NCBI GenBank assembly: GCA_965217125.1
Contig: OZ244244.1
Location: 1,488,001 to 1,552,000, forward strand
DNA from: JAAOIF01 sp965217125
Lineage (GTDB): Bacteria; Pseudomonadota; Gammaproteobacteria; PS1; Pseudothioglobaceae
Length of the DNA: 64,000 nt
Direction of reading: 5' to 3'
The notes under the pieces are model-generated. The model worked only from the letters and a program-made list of their open reading frames with translations, had not been told where the DNA came from and ran no database searches. The position numbers and the translations under genes are program-made. Each line of letters begins with the position of its first letter. Position 1 is the first letter of the stretch. Below, piece after piece: positions 25,139-35,167 of this stretch.

Positions 25139-27553
25139 TTATTGGTCGTAGTATTGTGAGTGGCGGTTTTTTTCACTCCCATCTACTGGATTATGACAAC
25201 TATTACAAGTAGAGCCATTATGTTCGTCTTGAATACGAATGTTTTTGACTTGGGAAAAGTCAGTGCCATCAAGATTGCCGCCAGTTATGGTGGCTTGAAT
25301 ACTACTAGGCGCAGAACCATCGCCGCTGCTTCTACTTGAGGTAATTAGCCCGGTAGAGGCATTAACACTATATTTGAAAATAATTTCGTTATCTCCACTC
25401 CAAACAATAGTTTGCTTGGTGGCATTAGCTGGTGTAATGGTAACATTAGTTCCGAGTGCATAAGTAATTGGCGTGCCATTACGAACCCCAGCGAGATAAT
25501 CAGTATTATGTGTGCCAATAGTAATAGCAGTAACAGGGACAAAGGCATCAACTGTTATTGTTATTGTATCTGTGGCTGTTGCATTATTACTATCGGTAAC
25601 CGTTAATTGCAATACAACATCAATAGTCGTCCCGCTCGCGGTCGCTCTTGGTGCTACAAAACTGGTAGTTGTACTATTAGCGCTAGTAATACTAACTGCC
25701 GCACCGGAGATTTGCTGCCAAACATAACTGGAAATTGTGCCAGTGCCGACAGAGGCAGAGGCAGTTAAAGTAACTGTAGCACCTATCTCAATATTTGATT
25801 GGTCAATGCCAGCATTTGCTATTAGTCGATTTGGATCAGCTAACACTGTAATACTAATAGTATCTGTGGCTGTTGTCCCGCTGCTGTCAGTAACCGTTAA
25901 TTGCAATACAATCTCACTACCTGCTGTGCTTGGTGCTACAAAACTTGCATTTGCACTATTAGCGCCAGTAATACTAACTGTTGCACCGGAGATTTGCTGC
26001 CAAGCATAATTAGAAATTGAGCCAGTGCCGACAGTGGCAGAGCCAGTTAAAGTAACTGTAGCATATGCCTCAATATCTGATTGGTCAATGCCAGCATTTG
26101 CTATTAGTCGATCTGGATTAGCTGCCACTGTAATAATAACATTATCTCTGGCTGTTACCCCGTCGTTGTCAGTAACCGTCAGGGCAAATGTCAATACTTC
26201 ACCAGCAAAATCCACACCACTGCTATCAAAACTTGCATTTGCAGTATCAGCAGCAGTTAAAGTTAATTTTGTGCCATAGATTTGTGTCCAAGCATAACTG
26301 ACGATTGTGCCATCGCTATCAGTGGCAGAACCTGATAAATTAACCGTTGTAGAAAAAGCAACACTTTGATTATTCCCTGCATTTGCAATTGGTGTCCCTG
26401 GCTGAGTATTGAGATATTCGTAGGAGCTCTGAATACATGAAATCCACGAATCTTTGTCTGATGCGTTAGTAGAACGACTACTGTCTCCCTGTATTGAAAA
26501 TTCCATCTGCATACAAGAGTCGAATGTCAGAGGCTCGCCTGCTTCTATTTTAGCATCATAATCTGCCTTATCTACAAAGAGTATCTTAGCTATTTCCAAA
26601 GCATTGAGGTCTAATTTCTGTCCATTGATATTAAACATAGTAAAAGCATTAGCTGTAACAGTCACGGGGTCGACGAGTATATTGCTTATAGAATCTGTGT
26701 ATCTCAAATCTTGATCTGCTGGACCAACCATAGAGCAGTTATTGCGGGCTTGGTTCACGACCTCAGATGTAATAGTTCCTGAGCTATTTATTAAGCGCAT
26801 TACAGAGATATCATTAGCGGTGGGATTGTAGATTCTCATCTTATCGTTAAAAAAGACGGCATTACAACTGGAAGAGTTAGGTGGCAGCCAGATTCTGTCG
26901 GTTGAGGTGCTTTGAGGTATGCTATCTTTTAGAAGTGGGCCTGATGCAAAATGTTCTACAAAGTTATCATATAGGATAGAGCCGTCTGCTGCACTAAGTT
27001 TGCCGCCCTGTTCAATTCCTATTGCAGCAACAAAGTTATGATTACAGACATCAGGAGCAACACATCCTGTGGCATAAGAGTCGAAGGCTTGAATGGTGCT
27101 AGAACCCACCGAAACATCGATAAAATTAGATTCTGATTCTAATTCATCTAAATAAGCCTTCAACTCTGGGGTTGAATTTCTGCTATCAAGTGCATTATTA
27201 GCAATGGTAGTGTGTAAATTGTTAGCATTAGAGTTTAGTAAATATTTAAAGATAACTAATCCATCATTAGAGGCAGTAAGAGTTTCATTGCCATCAACAT
27301 CTAAAATAGATTCTGCATCATCTAAATAAGCCTTCAACTCTGCGGTTGAATTTCTGCTCTCAAGTGCATTATTAGCAATGGTAGTGTGTAAATTGTTAGC
27401 ATTAGAGTTTAGTAAATATTTAAAGATAACCAATCCATCATTAGAGGCAGTAAAAGTCCCATTGCCATCAACATCTAAGGAAAAAGCTGCAACAGCATTA
27501 ACATTAACTAAGGTTGATAGGGTTAATAGTAGTGTTAGGATTATTTTTTTCAT
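25139..27553 (-). CDS. Surface protein: dockerin-like repeats, PKD domains, CxxCH
   Basis: An 804-aa exported protein; ATG 27553 begins the signal peptide KKIILTLLLTLSTLVNVNA (the frame is open further upstream). The order is: two EF-hand/dockerin-like repeats (DVDGNGTFTASNDGLVIFKY type, ~25-140); an unrecognised cysteine-containing domain (~150-385); three PKD/Ig-like domains starting IANAG; a BIG2-like domain; and a terminal CNSCH motif (Cys783, Cys786, His787), a potential c-type haem site. It is probably anchored or secreted at the surface. The dockerin-like pair is shared with the giant proteins at 46.9-64 kb. Confidence 0.78.
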   Translation of the reverse strand: MKKIILTLLLTLSTLVNVNAVAAFSLDVDGNGTFTASNDGLVIFKYLLNSNANNLHTTIANNALESRNSTAELKAYLDDAESILDVDGNETLTASNDGLVIFKYLLNSNANNLHTTIANNALDSRNSTPELKAYLDELESESNFIDVSVGSSTIQAFDSYATGCVAPDVCNHNFVAAIGIEQGGKLSAADGSILYDNFVEHFASGPLLKDSIPQSTSTDRIWLPPNSSSCNAVFFNDKMRIYNPTANDISVMRLINSSGTITSEVVNQARNNCSMVGPADQDLRYTDSISNILVDPVTVTANAFTMFNINGQKLDLNALEIAKILFVDKADYDAKIEAGEPLTFDSCMQMEFSIQGDSSRSTNASDKDSWISCIQSSYEYLNTQPGTPIANAGNNQSVAFSTTVNLSGSATDSDGTIVSYAWTQIYGTKLTLTAADTANASFDSSGVDFAGEVLTFALTVTDNDGVTARDNVIITVAANPDRLIANAGIDQSDIEAYATVTLTGSATVGTGSISNYAWQQISGATVSITGANSANASFVAPSTAGSEIVLQLTVTDSSGTTATDTISITVLADPNRLIANAGIDQSNIEIGATVTLTASASVGTGTISSYVWQQISGAAVSITSANSTTTSFVAPRATASGTTIDVVLQLTVTDSNNATATDTITITVDAFVPVTAITIGTHNTDYLAGVRNGTPITYALGTNVTITPANATKQTIVWSGDNEIIFKYSVNASTGLITSSRSSGDGSAPSSIQATITGGNLDGTDFSQVKNIRIQDEHNGSTCNSCHNPVDGSEKNRHSQYYDQ

Positions 27554-27663
27554 AGTTGTTTTTGTAGTTAAATTAAAAAACACAATTATATAACATATTT
27601 TTAGCAATAAAAACATTTTTATAATAATAGGGATAGGCTACGCACTATGCAGTTAAAGTTATC

Positions 27664-28545
27664 TTATCCCCTTATCTTTAGTGGCTTATAAAATATAATA
27701 ATATTACCAATTATTGCCATAACTAAACCAATAACGGCTAAATCTGAGGGTCTGTATCCTTCAAGGTAATACGATATACTAAGAGCTATTAATGGAAATA
27801 ATACGGTTGCATACGCCGCTTTACTTGGTCCGATACGATTAATTAAAGATAGGTAAGCTGCAAAGGCTAAAATAGTTCCCGGTATTGCCAAGAAAAATAA
27901 GGACAGCAAATAAGTCGGGTCAGCGCTCACAGTAAACCCTTCTATATTTACCAGATTGATAAATAACATAATTATAGTTCCATACAACATACCCCATGCA
28001 TTGGTAGTCGCTATTTTTAAGTTATGCTTTTTATGTCGCACCGTTATTATGTTTCCGCAAGAAAAAAAATAAGTCCCAAGCATGGCCAAAGCTATACCAT
28101 TCAATCTAAAAATATCAATTTCAACTTTTAGAAAATCTGGTAAAAATACCAATACAATACCCAATATACCTATCAAAGACCCGATAATAACTTTCTTTTC
28201 CGGTAGGGTTCTATAATATACCCAATTATTAAAAACATTAAATATTATACTCATTGTAAAGATTACTGAGACAAGACCGCTTTCTATGTAGTTAGTAGCT
28301 TTATATATGGCGTAAAAATTAAAACAAAAAAGAAACCCTCCTTGTAGCAAACAGAAAAAATGGTCATTTTTTGTAAGTGGCTTCAGTTTTTTTGTAACAA
28401 ACAAAAAACCTATCAGCAAAACACTCGCTATTGTAAAACGATAGAGAATGGAGTTCTCGACCGGGATATCTCCTAACTGGAACTTTATGGCAATCCATGT
28501 AGTGCCCCAAATCAACACCACTATTAAATAAAGCAATAAATTCAT
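27664..28545 (-). CDS. EamA/DMT-family transporter
   Basis: A 293-aa inner-membrane protein with about ten hydrophobic segments in two repeats of five, the plan of drug/metabolite transporters. The first segment contains LIWGTTWIAIKFQLG, the EamA signature start. The substrate cannot be predicted. It lies between the surface-protein gene and the end of the nuo operon with its own spacing on both sides. Confidence 0.85.
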   Translation of the reverse strand: MNLLLYLIVVLIWGTTWIAIKFQLGDIPVENSILYRFTIASVLLIGFLFVTKKLKPLTKNDHFFCLLQGGFLFCFNFYAIYKATNYIESGLVSVIFTMSIIFNVFNNWVYYRTLPEKKVIIGSLIGILGIVLVFLPDFLKVEIDIFRLNGIALAMLGTYFFSCGNIITVRHKKHNLKIATTNAWGMLYGTIIMLFINLVNIEGFTVSADPTYLLSLFFLAIPGTILAFAAYLSLINRIGPSKAAYATVLFPLIALSISYYLEGYRPSDLAVIGLVMAIIGNIIIFYKPLKIRG

Positions 28546-28589
28546 ATATTTCTCAAATTAATTATTTTTATTTGAATGAGGTGGCGTTC

Positions 28590-28608
28590 AAAAATCGCCG
28601 TCAAGGCT
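28590..28608 (-). terminator. Possible weak terminator after nuoN
   Basis: On the minus strand just after the nuoN stop, GCC-TTGAC-GGC is followed by GATTTTTG. The stem is only 3-4 bp, but the sequence repeats the CGGCGATTTTTG element of two stronger hairpins in this window. Confidence 0.3.
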
Positions 28609-28620
28609 ACTTTTTAATTG

Positions 28621-30075
28621 TTAAAACAAAGACAAGGCTAATTGCAACCAAAAATTTGGAAATAAGCCAACTGCTAAGATTAACACGGCATTAATTGACA
28701 AAATTAACTTAAAGTCCATTGGTGCGTTAATCGTCATTTGTTTATCGCTGTCATTAAAATACATCGACTTGATGATTTGCAGATAATAATAAGCGCTTAT
28801 AACTGCAAATACCACCGCAATAATAGCCACCGTTAGCAAACCTGCCTCAATAACTTGTTGCAAAATAAAGAACTTTGAATAAAAACCAATAAATGGAGGC
28901 ACCCCTGCCATTGACAACATAACCACCAACATCATTAAGGCAAACCAAGGTGAATGTTTGCTTAAACCTTGATAATCAGATATTTGCTCAGCTTCAAAGC
29001 CTTTTTTGTTCAACAAGATAATAATACCAAACGCCGCTAAACTCATCAACACATAAACCAAGACATAAAATGCCGCAGCACCATAGCCACTAACAACCCC
29101 AGTTACAAAACCAAGCATAATAAAACCAACATGTGAAATAGTAGAATACGCCAACATACGCTTAATGTTGGTTTGCAGCAGTGCCACCACCGAGCCTAAT
29201 GCAATTGACAACAAGGCTAATATCATAAATAAATCTGACCAATAAGAATACATTGCACCGAGACCATCAATCAATAAACGCACCAACATTGCAATAGCGG
29301 CAATTTTTGGCACGGTTGAAATAAACATAGTAACTGCTGTTGGCGCGCCTTGATAAACATCCGGCACCCACATATGAAACGGCACTGCCCCGAGTTTAAA
29401 GGCGATACCAATCACTAAAAACACCAAGCCAAAGTTAATAATAAGCGCCTCTCTTGAGCCAAGATTAGCCGCTGAGGCAAAATTTGCAATATCGCCAATA
29501 TTTAAGCTGCCACTAATACCATAAATCATACTCATACCATACAGCAACAAACCTGAGGCAATTGCACCTAAAATAAAATATTTAAGTGCCGCTTCAATTG
29601 CGCCAGACCTTTCACGGGCAATAGCAATCAAGGTGTATAACGATAAAGAAAGAATTTCCAAACCAAGATATAAGGTTAATAAACTATAGCCTGATACCAT
29701 CACCATCATGCCCAACACTGATAGCAACACTAAAATAAAATATTCACCGCTAAACAGTGAATGTTGTTTTAAATAGTGACGCGAATACACCATCGCTACC
29801 ATGCTAGCGCCCATCATAAAGGTTTTAAATACTGATGCTAATTTATCCAGCACAAAAGAATCAGTAAAAATGGTAGTCTCAGGATGTCCAATTAGATTAA
29901 ATGATAAAATGCCTGTTATCAATAAACTCAGCTGGGTTAAATAGTAAGTTACTTGTTTAAATGCCTTAGTTAGAAATAAATCTATTAGCAACACAACCAC
30001 AATAGCACTTAGCAAAAAAATCTCTGGCAGTGCTATTAGCAATGATTGTGTATCAAATTGAAAGGTGTTATTCAT
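28621..30075 (-). CDS. nuoN: NADH:quinone oxidoreductase subunit N
   Basis: Antiporter-like membrane subunit of complex I, 484 aa with about 14 hydrophobic segments. It contributes to proton pumping; family motifs include KMLAYSTISHVGFIMLG and GVPPFIGFYSKF. Last nuo gene. Its start is separated from nuoM by a 14-bp sequence present three times. Confidence 0.96.
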   Translation of the reverse strand: MNNTFQFDTQSLLIALPEIFLLSAIVVVLLIDLFLTKAFKQVTYYLTQLSLLITGILSFNLIGHPETTIFTDSFVLDKLASVFKTFMMGASMVAMVYSRHYLKQHSLFSGEYFILVLLSVLGMMVMVSGYSLLTLYLGLEILSLSLYTLIAIARERSGAIEAALKYFILGAIASGLLLYGMSMIYGISGSLNIGDIANFASAANLGSREALIINFGLVFLVIGIAFKLGAVPFHMWVPDVYQGAPTAVTMFISTVPKIAAIAMLVRLLIDGLGAMYSYWSDLFMILALLSIALGSVVALLQTNIKRMLAYSTISHVGFIMLGFVTGVVSGYGAAAFYVLVYVLMSLAAFGIIILLNKKGFEAEQISDYQGLSKHSPWFALMMLVVMLSMAGVPPFIGFYSKFFILQQVIEAGLLTVAIIAVVFAVISAYYYLQIIKSMYFNDSDKQMTINAPMDFKLILSINAVLILAVGLFPNFWLQLALSLF

Positions 30076-30114
30076 AATTTAGAAGTCATATTTTGGAAGT
30101 CATATTTTAGAAGT
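30073..30114 (-). repeat. 14-bp tandem triplicate at the nuoM/nuoN junction
   Basis: On the minus strand ACTTCTAAAATATG, ACTTCCAAAATATG and ACTTCTAAATTATG follow each other. The first contributes the nuoM stop (ATGA) and the third ends with the nuoN ATG, so the junction has expanded by two units. Confidence 0.9.
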
Positions 30115-31605
30115 GAGGGCTTGATTTAATAAATGCTCAATGGATGTGTGTATGACTTCAATCAGCGGTTGTGGATACAAGCCTAAGGCTAATATTGCCA
30201 CTGCTAATATTGCCAAAACCAGAAATTCACGGCCATTAATATCTTGCAAAGTTTCCACCGCTGGGTTACTAATTGCCCCCCAGAACACGCGTTTAACCAT
30301 CCATAAGGTGTAAGCTGCGCCCACAACTAATGTGCTTGCTGCCAATACGCCATACCAAATATTTGCTTGTATGACAGCTAAAATAACCATAAATTCACCC
30401 ACAAATCCAGAAGTGCCCGGTAATCCGACATTTGCCATAGCAAACAATACGGCAAAAGCAGTGAACTTAGGCATTGAATTAATCACCCCACCATAAGTTG
30501 ATATTTCTCTTGAATGCAGGCGCTCGTATAACACTCCGACCAGCAAAAACATCGCGGCTGAAATAAAGCCATGAGAAACCATTTGCACCATTGCCCCTTC
30601 AAGCCCTAACAAGGCTGCCTCGGTGCTATCTGCTTGATACGCCAAAAATAGGGCAAACACACCCAATGTAACAAAGCCCATGTGTGCAATTGACGAATAA
30701 GCGATTAGCTTTTTCATATCTTTTTGCACCAAAGCAACAAAACCAATATACACAATTGCAATCAGTGACAAGGCAATCAGCACATCTGAGAATTGTAGTG
30801 CGGCATCTGGGGTAATCGGCAATGAAAAACGGAAGAAACCATAGCCGCCCATTTTCAACATAATGGCCGCCAGAATCACTGAGCCGCCAGTAGGCGCTTG
30901 CACATGTGCATCAGGCAGCCAAGTATGCACTGGAAACATCGGCACTTTGACCGCAAATGCCATAAAAAACGCCCAAAAAATCCAAGCCTGTTCAGCCGCA
31001 CTTAGGTTGAGATTGTGCATATCCAAAATGCTAAACGAAGCACCTTTGTTATACATATAAATCAGCGATATTAGCATAAACACCGAGCCCAAAAAAGTAT
31101 ATAAGAAAAATTTAATCGCCGCATATACGCGATTATTACCACCCCAAATACCTACAATTAGCAACATCGGAATTAGCGATGCTTCCCAAAAAGTATAAAA
31201 TAAAACCGCATCAAGCGCTGAGAATACCCCGATAATCAAACCTTCCATCAGCAAAAACGCTGCCATATAATGCGAGGCTCTGTGTTGAATAACCTGCCAA
31301 CCGGCAATAATCACCAAAACAGTAGAAAATGTTGTCAAAATAATTAACGGCATAGAAATGCCATCAATACCGATATGATAATTGATATTAAATTGTGAAA
31401 TCCAAGTGGTTTTTTCAACAAATTGCATCAGGTGGGTGGTATTATCAAAGCCGCTGTATAAATTTAGCGACATCGCAAACACCAAGATTGAAATTGCCAG
31501 ACTTGCCCAACGCGCAGTATTAGCACTATTATTAGCAATTAAAATAATCAATCCACCGCCTAAAATTGGCAGCCAAATTAACAAACTAAGTAGGGCGTTT
31601 TGCAT
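30100..31605 (-). CDS. nuoM: NADH:quinone oxidoreductase subunit M
   Basis: Proton-pumping antiporter-like subunit of complex I, about 501 aa. ATG 31605 is chosen; a TTG at 31611 is also in frame and directly follows the nuoL stop. Motifs: FPVHTWLPDAHVQAPTGGSV and KKLIAYSSIAHMGFVTLG. The last codons are modified by the tandem repeat that follows. Confidence 0.96.
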   Translation of the reverse strand: MQNALLSLLIWLPILGGGLIILIANNSANTARWASLAISILVFAMSLNLYSGFDNTTHLMQFVEKTTWISQFNINYHIGIDGISMPLIILTTFSTVLVIIAGWQVIQHRASHYMAAFLLMEGLIIGVFSALDAVLFYTFWEASLIPMLLIVGIWGGNNRVYAAIKFFLYTFLGSVFMLISLIYMYNKGASFSILDMHNLNLSAAEQAWIFWAFFMAFAVKVPMFPVHTWLPDAHVQAPTGGSVILAAIMLKMGGYGFFRFSLPITPDAALQFSDVLIALSLIAIVYIGFVALVQKDMKKLIAYSSIAHMGFVTLGVFALFLAYQADSTEAALLGLEGAMVQMVSHGFISAAMFLLVGVLYERLHSREISTYGGVINSMPKFTAFAVLFAMANVGLPGTSGFVGEFMVILAVIQANIWYGVLAASTLVVGAAYTLWMVKRVFWGAISNPAVETLQDINGREFLVLAILAVAILALGLYPQPLIEVIHTSIEHLLNQALTSKI

Positions 31606-31611
31606 AATCAA

Positions 31612-33573
31612 TTACAGTGTAAGTAGCGGCGTATCGCCTGCAAACAAGGTCCAAGTTAAAATAAGCAATAAACTGAAAATCATAAAGAAAACATAATGAT
31701 AAACATAACCAGTTTGCATAGGGCGAACAATCGAGCCAATAAAACCAACCAATCTGGCACTGCCATTAACCAGCGTTTTATCAATCAAACCCGAGTCCGA
31801 GACTTTCCACAAAAGATTGCCGAGTTTTTTAACGCCACCAACAAACACAATCTCATTAAGACGGTCAAACCCATATAAAGATTGCAACACATAATTTACA
31901 TAACGCAACTTTTTTTGCAACCAATCAGCCCACTGCGTTCTGAACAATGAAAATACTAAGGCGCTCACAATACCGCCAAGCATCATCCAAAATGCTGGTG
32001 CTTGTGGTGCGTGTAATATCATCGCACTTGCACTTTTAAAATGTCGAGATAATTCAAGCATAGAAGTATGAGAGTGCGCCACAGTAATCGCATTATCTAA
32101 CCAACCAGCAAACAGCATTGGCTCAATCGTAAGGTGGCCAATAATAGTCGAAGGAATTGCCAAAACTATTAGTGGTAAAGTAATTGAAGGCGCTGACTCA
32201 TGCAAATGCTCCTCAGTATGAGGATCAACGCGTGATTTGCCATGAAATACAATAAAAAACATTCTAAGTGAATAAAACGCAGTAATAAAAACACCTGCAA
32301 CCACCGCGTAATAGACCCAATCAGCAAACGGCAGTGAAGAGAAATGCACCGCCTCAATAATCATATCCTTTGAATAAAAACCAGCAAAACCCGGGAAGCC
32401 AATCAACGCCAGTGTGCCGATTAATCCGCTAAAATAAGTGATTGGCATTTTTTTACGCAAGCTGCCCATTTTACGAATATCTTGTTGATGATGCATAGCC
32501 ACAATCACTGAGCCTGCCACCAAAAATAATAATGCCTTAAAAAACGCATGGGTCATCAAATGGAAAATTGCCACAGAATAAGCACTCACACCTAAGGCAA
32601 CAGTCATATAGCCTAATTGCGATAAAGTTGAATAAGCTACTATTTTCTTAATATCATTCTGCACAATACCCACCAGCCCCATAAATAACGCTGTAATTGC
32701 ACCGACCACCATCACCACAGTTAGGGCAACATCGCTCAGCTCAAACATCGGCGACATACGCGCCACCATAAATATGCCAGCCGTTACCATAGTTGCTGCA
32801 TGGATTAAAGCTGAGATAGGTGTCGGCCCTTCCATCGAGCCCGGCAACCAAACATGCAACGGCACTTGTGCTGATTTACCCATAGCGCCAACAAACAACA
32901 ACAAACAAACCACGCTGATTAAATCCAAGCCCCAAAGCTGCTGCTCAAGTGTATTGTCTAAACTAGCAAATACTTCCATATAATCCAACGAACCGCTAAA
33001 CGCCAACACTAAACCAATGCCTAATAAAAAGCCAAAATCGCCAACACGATTAACCAAAAAAGCTTTGAGACTTGCCTCAACTGCGGACTCTTTATAATGC
33101 CAAAAACCAATCAGTAGATACGAAACCAAGCCTACCGCCTCCCAGCCAAAGAATAATTGCATAAAATTATTCGACATCACTAACATAAACATCGAAAAAG
33201 TGAACAATGAAATGTAGCTGAAAAACTTAGTATAACCATCGTCATCATTCATATAACCAATCGTATAAATATGCACCATCAGCGACACAAACGAAACCAC
33301 TACCAACATTACTGAAGTTAGATTATCAACCAAAAAACCAACACTGATATTCAGATTGCCAATTTGCATCCAAGTGTAGAGGTTTTGATTAAAAATTTCA
33401 CCTTGCTTCAATACATGATGATCAAACACCAACAGTGCCAACACCGTTGAAAGCAACACCCCTAAAATCGTAATTGTATGTGTGGCCTTTCGACCTAATA
33501 TCCTACCAAAAAAGCCAGCAATAATAGCCCCAACTAAAGGTGAAAGTGCAATTGTTAAATAGATATTTTCCAT
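31612..33573 (-). CDS. nuoL: NADH:quinone oxidoreductase subunit L
   Basis: Largest antiporter-like subunit with the lateral helix, 653 aa. Motifs: VPLHVWLPGSMEGPTPISAL, KKIVAYSTLSQLGYM and GFPGFAGFYSKD. Start ATG 33573, 13 nt after nuoK. With nuoM and nuoN it forms the distal proton-translocation arm. Confidence 0.97.
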   Translation of the reverse strand: MENIYLTIALSPLVGAIIAGFFGRILGRKATHTITILGVLLSTVLALLVFDHHVLKQGEIFNQNLYTWMQIGNLNISVGFLVDNLTSVMLVVVSFVSLMVHIYTIGYMNDDDGYTKFFSYISLFTFSMFMLVMSNNFMQLFFGWEAVGLVSYLLIGFWHYKESAVEASLKAFLVNRVGDFGFLLGIGLVLAFSGSLDYMEVFASLDNTLEQQLWGLDLISVVCLLLFVGAMGKSAQVPLHVWLPGSMEGPTPISALIHAATMVTAGIFMVARMSPMFELSDVALTVVMVVGAITALFMGLVGIVQNDIKKIVAYSTLSQLGYMTVALGVSAYSVAIFHLMTHAFFKALLFLVAGSVIVAMHHQQDIRKMGSLRKKMPITYFSGLIGTLALIGFPGFAGFYSKDMIIEAVHFSSLPFADWVYYAVVAGVFITAFYSLRMFFIVFHGKSRVDPHTEEHLHESAPSITLPLIVLAIPSTIIGHLTIEPMLFAGWLDNAITVAHSHTSMLELSRHFKSASAMILHAPQAPAFWMMLGGIVSALVFSLFRTQWADWLQKKLRYVNYVLQSLYGFDRLNEIVFVGGVKKLGNLLWKVSDSGLIDKTLVNGSARLVGFIGSIVRPMQTGYVYHYVFFMIFSLLLILTWTLFAGDTPLLTL

Positions 33574-33586
33574 AACTAAACTTTGT

Positions 33587-33892
33587 TTATCCTTTTAAGC
33601 TGTTCATAACATCGACACTAATAGAGGTTTTAACTCTAAATAATAAAGTTATAATTGCTAATCCAATAGCAACTTCTGCTGCTGCTACTGTCAAAATAAA
33701 GAATACAAAAATTTGCCCAGCTTCATCAGCTAAAAAATGTGAAAAAGCAATAAAATTGGTATTAACTGCCACCAAAATTAACTCAACGCACATCAGCAAA
33801 GTAATAATATTGGTGCGATTAATAAAAATCCCCACCAGACCAATGCAAAAAATCACCGCGCTCAAAATAAGATAATCACTTAAACTAATCAT
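33587..33892 (-). CDS. nuoK: NADH:quinone oxidoreductase subunit K
   Basis: Small three-helix membrane subunit, 101 aa from ATG 33892 (an upstream open frame lies inside nuoJ). SLSDYLILSAVIFCIGLVGI and the conserved membrane Glu region MCVELILVAVN are present. Start overlaps the nuoJ stop by 8 nt. Confidence 0.96.
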   Translation of the reverse strand: MISLSDYLILSAVIFCIGLVGIFINRTNIITLLMCVELILVAVNTNFIAFSHFLADEAGQIFVFFILTVAAAEVAIGLAIITLLFRVKTSISVDVMNSLKG

Positions 33893-34496
33893 CTGTGCCT
33901 CGCGTTGAAGTAATTGAAAGCAAACGCATTCTGTCTTTCGCCTGCACATTAACCTGCTGTGAAATTGATTGTTTCTTACGATTAATCTCACTGCGATGCA
34001 CTAAGGTAATCGCCGCAATAATCGCAATCAATAACAATACCGCTGCTAACTCAAATGGATAAACATAATCGGTATAAAGTTGCATTGCCAAAACGGTGAT
34101 ATTACTGTAGTTAGCCGCGTGTCTTGCCGGCGCCGGCGCCACATCTAAGCCAAACTGATTGCCACCTAATACCAGCACCATCTCGGCAATAACAATCACT
34201 GCCACAATTAAACCAAGCGGCAAATAACCAGCAAATTTTGCACGCAAGGCGGACTTATCGATATTCAGCATTTTAATTACAAATAAAAACAACACCATAA
34301 CCGCACCAACATATACCAAAATAAGGGTAATGGCTAAAAATTCCGCTTCTAATAAAATCCAAATACTTGCCGCAGAAAAGAATGCTAAAATCAAAAATAA
34401 CACAGCTTTTGCCGTATTGCGTGAAAAAATCATTGCCAGCGAGCCGGCAACAAGCCAAAAAGAAAACACATAGAATAATATTTGTTCAACACTCAT
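33885..34496 (-). CDS. nuoJ: NADH:quinone oxidoreductase subunit J
   Basis: Five-helix membrane subunit at the quinone-channel side, 203 aa. The hydrophobic core includes ILVYVGAVMVLFLFVIKML, the conserved family segment. Its ATG overlaps the stop of the preceding HEPN gene (ATGA), so nuoJ translation may depend on that non-nuo gene. Confidence 0.95.
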   Translation of the reverse strand: MSVEQILFYVFSFWLVAGSLAMIFSRNTAKAVLFLILAFFSAASIWILLEAEFLAITLILVYVGAVMVLFLFVIKMLNIDKSALRAKFAGYLPLGLIVAVIVIAEMVLVLGGNQFGLDVAPAPARHAANYSNITVLAMQLYTDYVYPFELAAVLLLIAIIAAITLVHRSEINRKKQSISQQVNVQAKDRMRLLSITSTRGTDD

Positions 34497-34876
34497 TTTT
34501 TATTCCTAATTTTAATATTTTTAGCAAGATCATCAAGCACTTGCAAATAACTATCCAATGCTAAATAAATTTTATCCGCCAAAGCCTCATTATAAGTATG
34601 TGCCGTTAAATTACGGCTTTGCACCATATTAGCAAACATTTCTTCATTTTTAATCAAGCCTAATTTAAAGGCTTTTTTAAAACAATCTTTGGGCGAGTTG
34701 CAAGCCTCTAAGCCTTCATTTTTTAAACTTTCTTGTAGCGCTTTCCATGCCAACTCATAGCAAATTTCATAACGCTTAATACTGCTATCACGCACAACAT
34801 CTGTCTTTTCAAGCAATAAAACTGCTTGTAATTTAACAATAGATTGTAACAAATAATCCTGTTTTATGGTATTCAT
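34493..34876 (-). CDS. HEPN-domain protein, HI0074/HepT-like (pair 1)
   Basis: A 127-aa helical protein of the nucleotidyltransferase-substrate-binding family, the HEPN half of MNT/HEPN modules. The RNase-type motif RNLTAH (Arg88, His93) followed by TYNEA is intact. In known systems HepT is an RNA-cleaving toxin silenced by MNT-mediated AMPylation. Here it overlaps the MNT gene upstream (ATGA) and nuoJ downstream (ATGA), all within the nuo operon. Function in this context is inferred only. Confidence 0.85.
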   Translation of the reverse strand: MNTIKQDYLLQSIVKLQAVLLLEKTDVVRDSSIKRYEICYELAWKALQESLKNEGLEACNSPKDCFKKAFKLGLIKNEEMFANMVQSRNLTAHTYNEALADKIYLALDSYLQVLDDLAKNIKIRNKK

Positions 34877-35163
34877 AAAGTTACCGAGTTGTTTTTAATT
34901 TGTTGCTTAAATGCTTTGCTTGTGTGCTTCATATCAACCAAATCAATACTGTATAAAGTTGGAAAATTATCAACAAAATCATAAAATTGATGGACTTTTT
35001 TTTGATTTAACTCACCCTCATATTGTATCGCTAAATCAATGTCTGAATAAACATTATGGGTATTATTAGCCCTAGAACCAAATAATAACAATTGTGCATC
35101 GGTCGCAAAAGTCAGGTAAAACTCTTTACTAATACTGTTAATTATTGTGTTTATTCTGTTCAT
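34873..35163 (-). CDS. MNT-type minimal nucleotidyltransferase (pair 1)
   Basis: A 96-aa protein with LLFGSRANNTHNVYSDIDLA: GSRA at 29-32 and Asp41/Asp43 form the GSx(10)DxD core of pol-beta type minimal nucleotidyltransferases, with Asp74 a candidate third acid. ATG 35163 lies 4 bp after the nuoI stop. It is the presumed antitoxin partner of the overlapping HEPN gene; AMPylation of HepT is known for related systems. Confidence 0.87.
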   Translation of the reverse strand: MNRINTIINSISKEFYLTFATDAQLLLFGSRANNTHNVYSDIDLAIQYEGELNQKKVHQFYDFVDNFPTLYSIDLVDMKHTSKAFKQQIKNNSVTL

Positions 35164-35167
35164 TTTG

